Of a stretch of 64,000 nt of DNA, positions 1 to 12,106 are shown one piece after another. Within the stretch, counting starts at the first letter, position 1. Every line of letters begins with the position of its first letter. This stretch comes from Paraliobacillus zengyii (GTDB lineage Bacteria; Bacillota; Bacilli; Bacillales; Amphibacillaceae). The notes below the pieces were generated by a model. The model was not told the DNA's origin. It ran no database searches and saw only the letters and a program-made list of their open reading frames with translations. The position numbers and the translations under genes are program-made. The stretch covers positions 517,501 through 581,500 of the forward strand of contig NZ_CP029797.1 in NCBI RefSeq assembly GCF_003268595.1, written 5' to 3'.

Positions 1-452
1 GCATCTTCTTCAGTATTAGTTGGTGCAGGAATTAACTTGCGAATATCAAAACCGGGTTCATTAGCATAATGAACTACCTCTTGGCATTTCGCATCTTCGT
101 TTGAGATAGTTACTGGTTGAATAGGATGCTGAACAGCTTCATTTAATAGATAGCCAAGACGTTCTGGCTCTTCATTTAGCAGTAATCCCACTCTTTCACG
201 ACTTGCTAATAGGCCAATAATTACATTTGCGTCTTCATGCCCTTTTACATTATTGAAAATCATGGCAGGACCAGTTTGTGTTGGACGCGTCACTGTTCCG
301 CCTGCACCTACATATCGATAAACACCTGATATTTCTGCATGTGGATCTACAGCTTTATTGGTTTCGATTAGTTGACCAGGAACTGTTTTAAGTAAATCAA
401 TAGCAGATCGTAAATCATATACTTGTTTTTTCTCATGCTCATTTATCGCCAT
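1..452 (-). CDS. UbiD-family decarboxylase, N-terminal part (partial)
   Basis: The first ~150 residues of a UbiD-type, prenylated-FMN dependent non-oxidative decarboxylase of (hydroxy)aromatic acids; the rest lies beyond the window edge. The reading frame is open throughout. It shows the family N-terminus: DLLKTVPGQLIET, then VDPHAEISGVYRYVGAGG, TRPTQTGPAMIFNN and a GLLASRERVGLLL segment, close in my memory to phenolic acid decarboxylase subunit C (BsdC). The ATG at 450-452 is preceded by GGAG about 8 nt upstream. Substrate cannot be told from this part. UbiX/BsdB and BsdD partners are not in the window. Confidence 0.85.
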   Translation of the reverse strand, partial: MAINEHEKKQVYDLRSAIDLLKTVPGQLIETNKAVDPHAEISGVYRYVGAGGTVTRPTQTGPAMIFNNVKGHEDANVIIGLLASRERVGLLLNEEPERLGYLLNEAVQHPIQPVTISNEDAKCQEVVHYANEPGFDIRKLIPAPTNTEED

Positions 453-746
453 CAAAACATCTCCATTTTAAATTTATTCTTAATAAAACTCTTAGCTAAG
501 ATATCTATTATTATATTTGTTCATTCCCTCATATTACAATTCGATTTTAGAAAGATAGTATTCTCAAATGGAATACTAATAGCAGTGATTAATAGAGTAA
601 CCTGAATATATGAAGGAATATTTCATATTTTTCAATGACTAGATGCTTTATTTAATTGGATAAAAGAGATCTTAGCAGTTTAAAAACGTAATGATATAAT
701 GTAAATTAAAGCAAAAAACTAGTCTTTTGATAAATATAATATTTTT
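453..746. other. Divergent intergenic region, left part
   Basis: AT-rich spacer between the divergent UbiD-type gene and the beta-glucoside operon. It must hold the promoter of the UbiD gene, but I see no clear sigma-A hexamer pair or inverted repeat. A short open frame at 423-605 mostly overlaps the UbiD start and has no ribosome binding site; I treat it as chance. Confidence 0.5.
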
Positions 747-777
747 TGTTGACGCTTTCAAAATTGTGTTATATACT
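747..777 (+). promoter_or_regulatory. cre site overlapping sigma-A promoter of the bgl operon
   Basis: TTGACG (749-754) and TATACT (772-777) are separated by 17 nt, a near-ideal sigma-A promoter. The 14-mer at 747-760, read on the minus strand as TGAAAGCGTCAACA, fits the catabolite-responsive element consensus TGWAANCGNTNWCA at all but one position and covers the -35 box. CcpA repression of the beta-glucoside operon on preferred sugars is the expected result. Confidence 0.85.
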
Positions 778-803
778 TTAAACAAATCAAATAATAAAAA
801 TAG

Positions 804-834
804 ACATGTGACTGGTAAAGCAGGCAGGATCTAG
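804..834 (+). promoter_or_regulatory. RAT, ribonucleic antiterminator target for LicT
   Basis: The leader contains GTGACTGGTAAAGCAGGCAG, matching the RAT of LicT/BglG-controlled operons (core GTTACTG..AAAGCAGGC). Its 3' half overlaps the 5' arm of the terminator that follows, so protein-bound RAT and terminator exclude each other. The cognate regulator is encoded at the end of the same operon. Confidence 0.9.
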
Positions 835-880
835 AATGGATGGATGTTAATATACATTTATCATTTTAGGTCCTTTTTTT
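827..880 (+). terminator. Conditional leader terminator of the bgl operon
   Basis: GGATCTAGAATG (827-838) pairs over 12 positions, including G-U pairs, with CATTTTAGGTCC (862-873), followed directly by seven T. It is a classic intrinsic terminator in the leader, prevented when the antiterminator stabilises the overlapping RAT. Confidence 0.9.
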
Positions 881-966
881 ATTGCCTAATAGCAAAGTTG
901 CATAAGTTCTAGCATCAAAACAAAGAATAGTTTTAATATTAATTAAAGTTGAAAAGGAGAATGAAG

Positions 967-4292
<3,326 letters not shown>

Positions 4293-4321
4293 GAAGCTTT
4301 TTAGTTGGAAAGGTGTTGACA

Positions 4322-5167
4322 ATGAATAAGATAAAAAAAGTTCTCAATACAAGTGTTGTATTAGTCGAGAATGAAGACAAACAAGAATTTATTCTTTTTG
4401 GTAAAGGGATTGGCTTCGGGCAAAAAGTTGGTAATATCATCGTGGAACGTCAAGCTGATCAAACTTTCATGCCAATAGATAATACAAAAGCAAAAGAATT
4501 TTTAAGTTTGTTGGATTCAATCCAACCAGTATATATGGACTTAACACAGAAAATTGTTAACCAAGCTGAAAAGGAACTTAATACGAAGCTTAATTCTGGA
4601 ATCTTTTTCACCTTAATGGATCATTTGAATTTTGCAGTGGAAAGGTTTAAAAAAAATATCAATATTACAAACCGTGTTTTCTGGGAAATAAAAAGCTACT
4701 ATCCAAATGAATTTGAGGTAGGTATGTTCGCTGTAGAATTAGTGAATCAGGAGTTTGTTATAGAGTTACCACAAGAGGAAGCAGCGAATATTGCATTTCA
4801 TTTAATCAACGCGCAAGGTGGCGGAAAAGAAACCAAAGATAGCATGAAGCATGCGAAAATGATTGGAAGTATTGTGAACTTAGTCCGTTACACGCTAAGT
4901 ATCAATATGGATAAGGAGAATATTCATTATACCCGTTTCATTACACATGTGAAATTCTTTGTTGAACGTTACTTTGCAGATATATTGCTTGATAAGGATG
5001 ACGTCTTGTTCGAGCAAATTGCCAATCTATATCCAGATGCGATGGATGGTGCTTTCAAAATAAAAGATTACATTAATCAAGTATACGGTAAAAGTATTCC
5101 GAATGACGAACTCACTTATCTTGCCGTTCATATTCATCGATTGATTTCTTATAATCAACTTAACTAA
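4322..5167 (+). CDS. licT: BglG/LicT-family transcriptional antiterminator
   Basis: RNA-binding antiterminator controlled by PTS phosphorylation. Residues 1-55 form the co-antiterminator RNA-binding domain (MNKIKKVLNTSVVLV, GKGIGFGQK). Two PRD domains follow, at about 65-170 (LMDHLNFAVERF) and 172-281 (THVKFFVERYF, LAVHIHRLI), carrying the regulatory histidines. ATG 4322 has GGAAAGG 7-15 nt upstream; in-frame GTG and TTG just before it lie in that site. It should act on the RAT at 804-834 in its own operon leader. Last gene of the operon, followed by a strong terminator. Confidence 0.95.
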   Translation: MNKIKKVLNTSVVLVENEDKQEFILFGKGIGFGQKVGNIIVERQADQTFMPIDNTKAKEFLSLLDSIQPVYMDLTQKIVNQAEKELNTKLNSGIFFTLMDHLNFAVERFKKNINITNRVFWEIKSYYPNEFEVGMFAVELVNQEFVIELPQEEAANIAFHLINAQGGGKETKDSMKHAKMIGSIVNLVRYTLSINMDKENIHYTRFITHVKFFVERYFADILLDKDDVLFEQIANLYPDAMDGAFKIKDYINQVYGKSIPNDELTYLAVHIHRLISYNQLN

Positions 5168-5170
5168 TTT

Positions 5171-5210
5171 AAAGCCACTCGCTTCTTAGCTAAGCGAGTG
5201 GCTTTATCTA
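5171..5210 (+). terminator. Terminator of the bgl operon
   Basis: AAAGCCACTCGCTT (5171-5184) and AAGCGAGTGGCTTT (5192-5205) form a perfect 14-bp stem with a 7-nt loop, lying between convergent genes. A-rich and T-rich flanks allow use from both sides. Confidence 0.85.
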
Positions 5211-5251
5211 TTTTAAATGGTAAGGCACTGTTTATGTGTCTGACACTTTTT

Positions 5252-6319
5252 TTATATATTCTCTAATTTTTCCATTGCCTCGATCACATCGTTTTCGTGA
5301 AAGCTACCGACTAATCGTAACGTTTCTTCTGGTTTAATAGCATGTGATGCAACTGTTTTCATTGCTTGATTTTGTTCTTTCATAATGTTTAAGTCTTCCA
5401 TATACACGGGAAGACCTAGACTTTTATAAAATGGAAGTAGATCTTTTACTTCTTCTGTTCTATTTTCTAAAAGAAGCTGAACTAAAATCCCATAAGCAAC
5501 CTTTTGTCCATGGAGTATGCTGTGTGTTTCATCAATAAAGCTTAAACCATTATGAACAGCATGTGCTCCAGACATTCTACCATAGTGTCCACCAAACCCT
5601 CCTACAGTTCCTGCTAGAGGTATTACTGCTTCTACCACCTTGATAAAGGATGTGGTAATAACCCTTGCGTCCATATTTTCGATTGCCGCAATGCTATCTT
5701 CCAATAAAATGTCTTTGATATAGGAGGCATGTTCTAATCCCACTTTTACCATGATGGAAAGATCCCCGTTCTTGTCGTTTCGAATAATTGCTTCTGCTTC
5801 ATACCATTTAGCCAAGGAATCACCAATTCCACTCTTGAAATAATCAATAGGGCTGGATAGTAGAAAGAGAGGATCTACTAGAGTTAGGTGAATCGTGCTG
5901 GCATGGTAATCTACCCGAACAAAAGCCCCATTATCGTCGTAGATAACACTTAATGGCGTGGCAGCAGCGCAAGTTCCTACCACCGTTGGAATAGTAATGA
6001 TTTCAATCCCTAACTTGTCTGCTACGGACTTGGCAGTATCAAGAATTATTCCTCCACCAATCCCGATAATGATATCAGCTTGACTAGCAAATTGGGAAAT
6101 ATCTCTTATTGATTCATCAGAACTGTATCCATTATGTTGATATACTTCAACATGTGATGGTAAGTTAGCATACTTTTGAAAAGCTGCGTATGATTTATAT
6201 CCAGTAACGACTACTGGTGAACGATAGTCATTAATAAAATACGAAAGGTCTTTGAGGACTTCTTCCCTACAAATATACTGATTTGGTCCACTTCTTACAA
6301 TCTCTTCAGGTCTTATCAT
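5252..6319 (-). CDS. Iron-containing alcohol dehydrogenase family, HcxA-like
   Basis: NAD(P)-dependent oxidoreductase of the group III metal alcohol dehydrogenase/glycerol dehydrogenase superfamily, 355 aa. Visible: nucleotide-binding GIGGGIILDTAKS, IPTVVGTCAAATPLSV, and metal-ligand motifs GIGDSLAKWYEA (Asp), HAVHNGL (His) and HGQKVAYG (His). GTCAA.TPLSV..D.G and GIGD.LAKWYEA recall E. coli HcxA (YbdH), a hydroxycarboxylate dehydrogenase, more than glycerol dehydrogenase. The substrate is not settled by sequence. AAAGGGAG lies about 10 nt before the ATG. A terminator-like hairpin stands about 35 nt before the start. Confidence 0.85.
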   Translation of the reverse strand: MIRPEEIVRSGPNQYICREEVLKDLSYFINDYRSPVVVTGYKSYAAFQKYANLPSHVEVYQHNGYSSDESIRDISQFASQADIIIGIGGGIILDTAKSVADKLGIEIITIPTVVGTCAAATPLSVIYDDNGAFVRVDYHASTIHLTLVDPLFLLSSPIDYFKSGIGDSLAKWYEAEAIIRNDKNGDLSIMVKVGLEHASYIKDILLEDSIAAIENMDARVITTSFIKVVEAVIPLAGTVGGFGGHYGRMSGAHAVHNGLSFIDETHSILHGQKVAYGILVQLLLENRTEEVKDLLPFYKSLGLPVYMEDLNIMKEQNQAMKTVASHAIKPEETLRLVGSFHENDVIEAMEKLENI

Positions 6320-6352
6320 AATTAATCGGACTCCCTTTTAAAGTAATAGAAA

Positions 6353-6402
6353 TAAAAAAGACCTAATTTTAGCAGTACGAAAACACTGCTAATTTAGGTC
6401 TT
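6353..6402 (-). terminator. Hairpin plus U-run between luxR-type gene and dehydrogenase
   Basis: On the minus strand AAGACCTAAATTAGCAGT pairs with ACTGCTAAAATTAGGTCTT (one bulge) and is followed by TTTTTT. It ends the LuxR-type gene transcript, but it lies only ~35 nt before the dehydrogenase start, so the dehydrogenase promoter is either inside the hairpin region or upstream, which would make this an attenuator. Confidence 0.75.
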
Positions 6403-6540
6403 GCGTAGATAACCAATATCATACCTAGAAGTTAGCTCGATCTTTACTATAACAATATTTGATAATAAGATAAATAGCATTTTAACTTTTGTAAGAGAAA
6501 ATGACGAATTCCTTCCTTTTTTTAGTAATATTTACTATTT

Positions 6541-7584
6541 TTATTGCTTAAATATAAAGCATAGTTCTGTTTTGTTTTTAACATCTAGTTTGTTATAGAT
6601 ATTTTTTGCGTGACGTTTTACTGTATTGATACTGATAAATAAATTATTGGCAATTTTAACATTGGATAACCCACGGACAAGGAGCTTAGCAATCTCTCTT
6701 TCTCTTGGAGTCAAAAGCGAAAGAAGTTCATCTGCTTTATATTCAATTGATGATGAATTTTCATTTAACAATACCATCCATTGTTTCCCGTTGTTTATTT
6801 TTTTAATACTAATCTCAATGTTAGGTTGTTGTGGGAGGGTGAAACTTTTTTTAGTTTCCATGCTTTTATGGTCATTAAGCAATATATTGTTTAGAATTTC
6901 ATGGACAGGATGGTTCTGATTTGGAGAGAAGTTATTGCAAATTTCTAATGCTTTTGTATTATAATAACGAATTCCGAACGATTCCTCTATAACTACTATG
7001 CCAACCGATAGAAGGTTAGCCCATTGTTCAGCTGCTGTAACTTTCTCTTTATAATCTTCAAAATAGTTGTCATAGAATTGTAGTTTAGAAATGTATTTTG
7101 ATAGAAACAGTAAGCGACTTTTATCATTCATCGTAAACGCTTCTTCTTGTCTGGACCTTAAAAAGCTTATCACACCAGTTCGCTTATTCCCGTCATTTAT
7201 ATAAAAAGATATAATATCATGATTATTGTTCTTTTCCATAAATTTTAAAAAATCTGTCTGTTTAAAATCTTTAAATCGCAAAAAATCGCTATAACAGAAA
7301 ACATCAGTATTCCTGAATTTAGAAGAAAAGTGAAGGATTGGATCATTGTGTTTATAAACTTCACAATATTCCATTATTTCACCATGGTTAATATTTAGGG
7401 TGATTGGATTTGATAACGTACTTCCGGTTGTATTTGATTGCCAGAAAACCCCCTTCTGATAACCAAATATGTCACAAAAGGTAGAAAGTATTTGTTCCCG
7501 TAAGTCTTTGTTTGGTCTTATTATCTCCTCAATAAATTGAAACCTTTTTGTTGTCTCCTTTTCAGAAATAAGATTTGTACTCAC
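6541..7584 (-). CDS. LuxR-type HTH transcriptional regulator
   Basis: DNA-binding regulator, 347 aa. The C-terminal ~60 residues are a LuxR/GerE helix-turn-helix: LTPREREIAKLLVRGLSNVKIA, then SINTVKRHAKNIYNKLDVKNK. The N-terminal ~280 residues have no receiver domain and look like a GAF/PAS-type sensory region, so it is a single-component sensor. GTG 7584 is chosen because AAGGAGGG sits 9 nt upstream; an ATG at 7593 would abut the site and an upstream ATG at 7644 lacks one. It is divergent from the amidase gene and probably controls it and/or the dehydrogenase (inference from position). Confidence 0.85.
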   Translation of the reverse strand: MSTNLISEKETTKRFQFIEEIIRPNKDLREQILSTFCDIFGYQKGVFWQSNTTGSTLSNPITLNINHGEIMEYCEVYKHNDPILHFSSKFRNTDVFCYSDFLRFKDFKQTDFLKFMEKNNNHDIISFYINDGNKRTGVISFLRSRQEEAFTMNDKSRLLFLSKYISKLQFYDNYFEDYKEKVTAAEQWANLLSVGIVVIEESFGIRYYNTKALEICNNFSPNQNHPVHEILNNILLNDHKSMETKKSFTLPQQPNIEISIKKINNGKQWMVLLNENSSSIEYKADELLSLLTPREREIAKLLVRGLSNVKIANNLFISINTVKRHAKNIYNKLDVKNKTELCFIFKQ

Positions 7585-7943
7585 TGAAACCATCCCTCCT
7601 TGTAACAAGGTTAAAACTAGTAAAAGAAAATGTTGGTGGTCCATAAAATTCGATTAGACTTTCCTGATTTATGTATATTCAAGAAAGACGATTTCTGCTC
7701 TCTCTCTGTAGTCGTACTTTTTAATGAATTAGTTATTTAACCAACAGTATAATCACTATCCTTTCTCTAATTCAACAAACGTGTAAGATTCTATACCAAT
7801 CCATTTTCAAAAGATAAACTCTTAGACTAATTTCATGAAAATATTACCCAAAAGGGTTATTTACTTATTATTCAGAAAGATGTGAAAATTAACTTAAAGT
7901 TATTCATGTAATTGATAATTTTATAAATGAAGGAGTGAAAGGG
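7585..7943. other. Divergent regulatory region between LuxR-type gene and amidase
   Basis: 359 nt with no gene. It carries the two divergent ribosome binding sites and a small palindrome ACCC-AAAA-GGGT at about 7852-7863. No convincing sigma-A promoter could be fixed by eye, which fits activator-dependent promoters. Confidence 0.5.
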
Positions 7944-9398
7944 ATGAGAGGAAATGTTTACGAGGATCAAAGTAAAAAAAACACGAATGAGTTTTGGAGG
8001 TGGACAGCTAGTGATTTAGCCAACGGAATTCGTACTAAAGCAATTTCTTCTTATGAAGTGGTTTCTAGTTGTCTAGCTAGAATTGATCAGATAAACCCTA
8101 AAGTAAAAGCACTAGCAGAAGTTTTCCATGAGGAAGCAATAAATGCGGCAAGAAATGCTGATGCAGATATTGCAAATGGGAAAATACTTGGTCCACTTCA
8201 TGGTGTTCCTATCGCTACGAAGATGAATACCGATCAAGCTAACCACGTCACAACAGATGGTGTTAACGCATTTCAAAATAATTTGGCAGAAAAAGATGGT
8301 GCGCCTATTGCGAATCTAAGGAAAAATGGAGCAGTATTTATCGGTCGATCAAACGTTCCAGCTTTTAGCCTAAGATGGTTTACGACAAATGATTTACATG
8401 GAAGGACTTTAAATCCATGGGATGCAAATAGAACTCCAGGTGGGTCAAGTGGTGGAGCAAGCTCAGCGATTGCAACAGGAATGGTCTCTCTTGCTCAAGG
8501 AAACGATATTGCAGGTTCTATTCGTTATCCCGCATATGCATGTGGAATTATGGGATTGCGTCCAACTGTTGGAAGGATACCAAATGGCTCCGGAGATATA
8601 AATGTAGATTTACCACTAGCTTCACAAATAATGGCGGTTCAAGGTCCGTTGGCGCGTAGTGTAGCAGATTTACGATTAGGACTTGCTACGATGTCCGCAT
8701 ATCATCCGCGTGATCCTTTTCATGCCTCGGTCGCATTAAAGGGAAAAATTCATCAACGACCGCTTAAGATAGGTATGTTAAGGGATATTGGTGTATATCA
8801 ATCAAGTGCAGTAGTTAATCATGCCTTAGATAAAGCAGCAAATTACTTAAGAAATGCTGGTTATATCGTGGAAGAAGTAGAGCTTCCATTGTTTGAGGAA
8901 GCATATAAATTATGGATGTTACTTGTTTTTGAGGATTTGAAAGATATTGAGGGTTTAATTAATAAGTTCGGTGATGAGGGAGCAAAATTAAACCTAAAAT
9001 ATAATTATCAAGTTGGTAAAGAAGTGTGTGGAGAAGCAACTCTAGAGAAATACAAACATGGCTACGCACGTAGAGGTACACTAATAGCGAAACTACAACA
9101 ATTTCTTCAGGATTACTCCTTATTGTTGTTACCAGTTTCAGGAGAACAAGCAGTTGAACAAGATAAGGATATTGAAAGCTTGGAGAGTAATCGTAGTCTA
9201 TTGTCTTCACAATGGCCAATGATGTCTATTCCACTGCTGGGATTTCCTGCTATGTCTATTCCTATTTCAATCGAAAATGGTTTACCAACTGGTGTCCAAA
9301 TTTTGGGTGACCGATTCCGTGAAGACACGATTTTAGAGGCAGCAGAAATTATTGAGGCACAGACAACAATTTCGACTCCAATCGATCCGAAATTTTAA
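7944..9398 (+). CDS. Amidase, amidase-signature family
   Basis: Hydrolyses an amide to acid and ammonia; member of the GatA/fatty-acid-amide-hydrolase-like signature family, 484 aa. The Ser-cisSer-Lys triad is present: Lys in GVPIATKMNTD, cis-Ser in the GGSSGGASSA signature, nucleophile Ser in IAGSIRYPA. TPGGSSGG and GLRPTVGRIP are typical. It is not GatA: no gatB/gatC neighbours and only moderate resemblance. ATG 7944 follows AAGGAG by 8 nt; a GTG at 7935 overlaps that site. The MFS carrier 143 nt downstream probably imports the substrate or exports the product. Natural substrate unknown. Confidence 0.88.
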   Translation: MRGNVYEDQSKKNTNEFWRWTASDLANGIRTKAISSYEVVSSCLARIDQINPKVKALAEVFHEEAINAARNADADIANGKILGPLHGVPIATKMNTDQANHVTTDGVNAFQNNLAEKDGAPIANLRKNGAVFIGRSNVPAFSLRWFTTNDLHGRTLNPWDANRTPGGSSGGASSAIATGMVSLAQGNDIAGSIRYPAYACGIMGLRPTVGRIPNGSGDINVDLPLASQIMAVQGPLARSVADLRLGLATMSAYHPRDPFHASVALKGKIHQRPLKIGMLRDIGVYQSSAVVNHALDKAANYLRNAGYIVEEVELPLFEEAYKLWMLLVFEDLKDIEGLINKFGDEGAKLNLKYNYQVGKEVCGEATLEKYKHGYARRGTLIAKLQQFLQDYSLLLLPVSGEQAVEQDKDIESLESNRSLLSSQWPMMSIPLLGFPAMSIPISIENGLPTGVQILGDRFREDTILEAAEIIEAQTTISTPIDPKF

Positions 9399-9541
9399 CG
9401 ATATCAATCGATGAATGGACGAATGGCGGCAATATCTAGATTGTAAAGATCGAAAAAATACTGATGAAAAGCGAAGACATAAGTTATAGGAATTTTAAAA
9501 ACAAATACTTTTTTTATATTTTGACAATGGGGGTCGGATAA

Positions 9542-10837
9542 ATGAAAAACATAGTACTAAGAGATAAAAATGGGAAAATATATTTTGGCTGGTTCATTGT
9601 TTTATTAGGATTCCTAGTTATGACACTAGGATATGTGCCGATTGTATCCTTAACAGGTGTATTTATGATACCAGTAACGACTGGTTTGGATATTTCAGTT
9701 GGTAATTTTTCGATATACTTGATGATCATTTCAATTGCATGCCTAACCGTTATGTCATTTATGGGACGTGTAATTGGTAAAGGAAATGTAAAACTAATCA
9801 TGTTAATTAGCGCTGTTTTAGGGGCTATTTCATTTGTTGGGTTTGGAAGTGCGAATACACTCATAGCTATATATCTTTGGTCAATACCAATGGGAATTAC
9901 TTTTGGATGTTTAACAGCTACACCTTCTACACTTTTAATAAATAATTGGTTTGGTCCAAAACTAAGAGGGATTGCGCTGAGTATTGCCTTTGGAGGATCA
10001 ACCATGGGTGGTATGATTATGATTCCAACGATGAACTGGATTGTCCAAGAGTTTGGCTGGAGAGTGGGTTATTATCTTATAGCTGCTAATTTTATCGTAA
10101 TAGTTATTCCGGCCGTTTTACTATTTGCTGTAAAGCATCCTCGTGATAAAGGAATGACGAGAATAGGAGATCTAGAAGAAAGTGAAGCGAATAAAGCGAA
10201 AAATGAAGGGTTTATGTTTGAAGAAGCTAGAAGAAAACCATTAACGTGGCTATTGTTTTTATCGACGGCGTTAGTTGTCTTTAGTTCTAGCTCAATCCTT
10301 GCTCATGCGCAACCTTACCTTATCATACAGGGTTTTTCTACTAATGCTAGTGCCTCGATTATTTCATTGATGATAGGATTTTTAACGATTGGTTCGATCG
10401 TTGCTGGGTATTATTGTGATAAGGTAAGTTTAAAACAAGGCGCTGCTGGTTGTGCGATTATATTTGCAATTTGTTTCTTAGGACTTGCTGCAATGCCAAC
10501 TGCTAAATGGCTAATCGTGCTTGCAATCATTGGGTATGCATTTGGAAGTCCATCGGTTAATATTATTTCACCTCTATTAGCAAATCATATGTTTGGTGAG
10601 AAAGACTTTGGTACTTTCATGGGCTTAATTACACTATCTATTAGCCTCGGCGGAACATTTGGTGGTGTTTATGTTGGAATGATTTATGATATCACAGGTT
10701 CCTATACTTTAGGATGGTTAACGATGGCAGTTGCTCTTCTATTAGCAGCAATTATTCGTTGGTATTGTGCAAATCAAAATGTTAGATTTGATTTGCGAAA
10801 AGTAAAGCAAAGGGACTCAGAGTACAATCTTACTTAA
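9542..10837 (+). CDS. MFS transporter, oxalate/formate antiporter (OFA)-like
   Basis: Twelve-helix major facilitator carrier, 431 aa. The N-terminus IYFGWFIVLLGFLVMTLGY and the segments TPSTLLINNWFGPKLRGIALSIAFGGSTMGG and SLGGTFGGVYVGMIYDITGSY are typical of the OFA/monocarboxylate-type branch, which moves organic anions. Start ATG follows GGGGG by 8 nt. It follows the amidase in the same direction without an obvious terminator between, so a two-gene operon exchanging an organic acid or amide is likely. The cargo cannot be read from sequence. Confidence 0.85.
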   Translation: MKNIVLRDKNGKIYFGWFIVLLGFLVMTLGYVPIVSLTGVFMIPVTTGLDISVGNFSIYLMIISIACLTVMSFMGRVIGKGNVKLIMLISAVLGAISFVGFGSANTLIAIYLWSIPMGITFGCLTATPSTLLINNWFGPKLRGIALSIAFGGSTMGGMIMIPTMNWIVQEFGWRVGYYLIAANFIVIVIPAVLLFAVKHPRDKGMTRIGDLEESEANKAKNEGFMFEEARRKPLTWLLFLSTALVVFSSSSILAHAQPYLIIQGFSTNASASIISLMIGFLTIGSIVAGYYCDKVSLKQGAAGCAIIFAICFLGLAAMPTAKWLIVLAIIGYAFGSPSVNIISPLLANHMFGEKDFGTFMGLITLSISLGGTFGGVYVGMIYDITGSYTLGWLTMAVALLLAAIIRWYCANQNVRFDLRKVKQRDSEYNLT

Positions 10838-10933
10838 ATGAAGAAATAGAATGAACGACGGCTTTTACATTCACTTTTTCCATTTTAAAATAAAAAACAG
10901 AGAAAATTAAAAACCAAATACAATTTGTCATCT

Positions 10934-10971
10934 CCTAACATGCTGATGTAATTGCATGTTAGGATTTTTTT
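10934..10971 (+). terminator. Terminator of amidase-MFS unit
   Basis: CCTAACATGC (10934-10943) and GCATGTTAGG (10954-10963) form a perfect 10-bp stem, followed by A and seven T. Confidence 0.9.
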
Positions 10972-10998
10972 ATGGCAATATATCGACTATCTGTCTTT

Positions 10999-11052
10999 AT
11001 TCCTTTTTTTACAATGAAATATTACTTTATCTTTAGTATATTAAATAAAAAA
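10999..11052 (+). promoter_or_regulatory. Shared amine-island promoter element, copy A (before moaF-like gene)
   Basis: TTCC, then 7 nt to ACAATG, then exactly 20 nt to TATATT: the same spacing and words as copies B (13029) and C (17049). TATATT is the likely -10. The -35 window (ATGAAA) is poor and the conserved TTTTTACAATGA sits over it, as expected for an activator site. The AraC-family protein encoded at 12107-12910 is the natural candidate (inference). Confidence 0.7.
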
Positions 11053-11113
11053 GAGGAGTATTAGCTAATCAACTTCGTATGCACTCTTTTTAAACTAGGG
11101 AGGCTTTCTTTCA

Positions 11114-11932
11114 ATGAGTACAGGAAATAACACACAAAAGTTTATCAGTGTTGGTGAACTCTCTGTAGGGTTTAGTGAAAATATAATAGAGCCTACTGAA
11201 CATTTAGTTGGTAAAGAATTCAGCTTTTTTTATAAGACCGGAAAGACTGGAAAAATATCTTTTTTAGATAGAGAAACGGTAAAATGGTCGGAATTGGAAG
11301 AGGATAAGGAAGTAAGATATATATCTTCTTATACTGCAATAAATCCTCGAGATAACATATATTTTATTGACTTTATTGCTTCTTATGGAAATACAAAGTC
11401 TATTTCTATTATATTAGACGGCAAGAAACAAATAGCTACAGTTATAAGTGGTGTCCTACCAACAACAGCAGAGGTATCCATACCTATGTTAAAACGAGCA
11501 GAACAAGCAATGCCGTTAACTTCAGTAAAAGCTAATATTGAACATGTTTCCGTTAATTCACCATTTACAGAAAGTACTTTTCAACATCAAGAAACGAAAG
11601 ATTTAATTGGAAAGCGGGTTCAATTTCAATATAGTTCTAAGGACATTTATGAACATATTTATCTTAATGAAAATATGTGTACGTGGCATTGTATCTCAGG
11701 CAATGAAAAAGGTCTAAGTGACACGGATAAATGTTTCTACTATAAGCTTGATGAAGATTTCTACTTATTTATATGGTTGGAGAAAGTAATTCCTACTATG
11801 GGAATTGTTCTTGAAGACCTCAATGTTCTAAGATCATATGGTAAAATTTACGGTTATGAAGATTATACTGCGGGAAAAATATCAAACTTTCCAGTTGGAT
11901 CATTTGCTAAACTGATGAATAATGAGATTTAG
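11114..11932 (+). CDS. moaF: MoaF-like protein
   Basis: 272 aa, soluble. Two halves match my recollection of the MoaF family from the Klebsiella monoamine regulon: an N-terminal MoaF domain (about 10-110; HLVGKEFSFFYKTG, VKWSE, YFIDFIASYG) and a C-terminal MoaF domain (about 160-260; LIGKRVQFQYSSKDIYEHIYLN, CTWHCISG, GLSDTDKCFYYKLDEDFYLFIW, EKVIPTMGIVLED, RSYGKIYGYED). The name (molybdenum cofactor) is historical; the biochemical role is unknown. GGGAGG at 11098-11103 precedes the ATG by 10 nt. It lies in an island with an amine oxidase and shares its promoter element, so a role in amine use is likely. Confidence 0.75.
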   Translation: MSTGNNTQKFISVGELSVGFSENIIEPTEHLVGKEFSFFYKTGKTGKISFLDRETVKWSELEEDKEVRYISSYTAINPRDNIYFIDFIASYGNTKSISIILDGKKQIATVISGVLPTTAEVSIPMLKRAEQAMPLTSVKANIEHVSVNSPFTESTFQHQETKDLIGKRVQFQYSSKDIYEHIYLNENMCTWHCISGNEKGLSDTDKCFYYKLDEDFYLFIWLEKVIPTMGIVLEDLNVLRSYGKIYGYEDYTAGKISNFPVGSFAKLMNNEI

Positions 11933-12038
11933 AAAATAAGATAGTCGATATTGTAAACTGGTAAGCTTTTTAATTGCAATTACAAATAAATCGATTGCTT
12001 AATGAAAGCTAGAGAAGATTAATTAGATTCACTATAAA

Positions 12039-12081
12039 GATAAGGCAGATTAGAGAACAAAAGTTTCTAATCTGCCTTATT
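12039..12081. terminator. Bidirectional terminator between moaF-like and araC-type genes
   Basis: ATAAGGCAGATTAGA (12040-12054) and TCTAATCTGCCTTAT (12066-12080) form a perfect 15-bp stem between convergent genes. Confidence 0.85.
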
Positions 12082-12106
12082 TATGTACTAGACCAAGAGA
12101 ATGAAT

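Noticed and set aside
423..605. 60-codon plus-strand frame
   Set aside because: No ribosome binding site; overlaps the UbiD-type gene start on the other strand; composition is that of AT-rich noncoding DNA.
7944..9398. Calling the amidase GatA
   Set aside because: No gatC/gatB neighbours and an MFS carrier instead; general amidase-signature motifs only.
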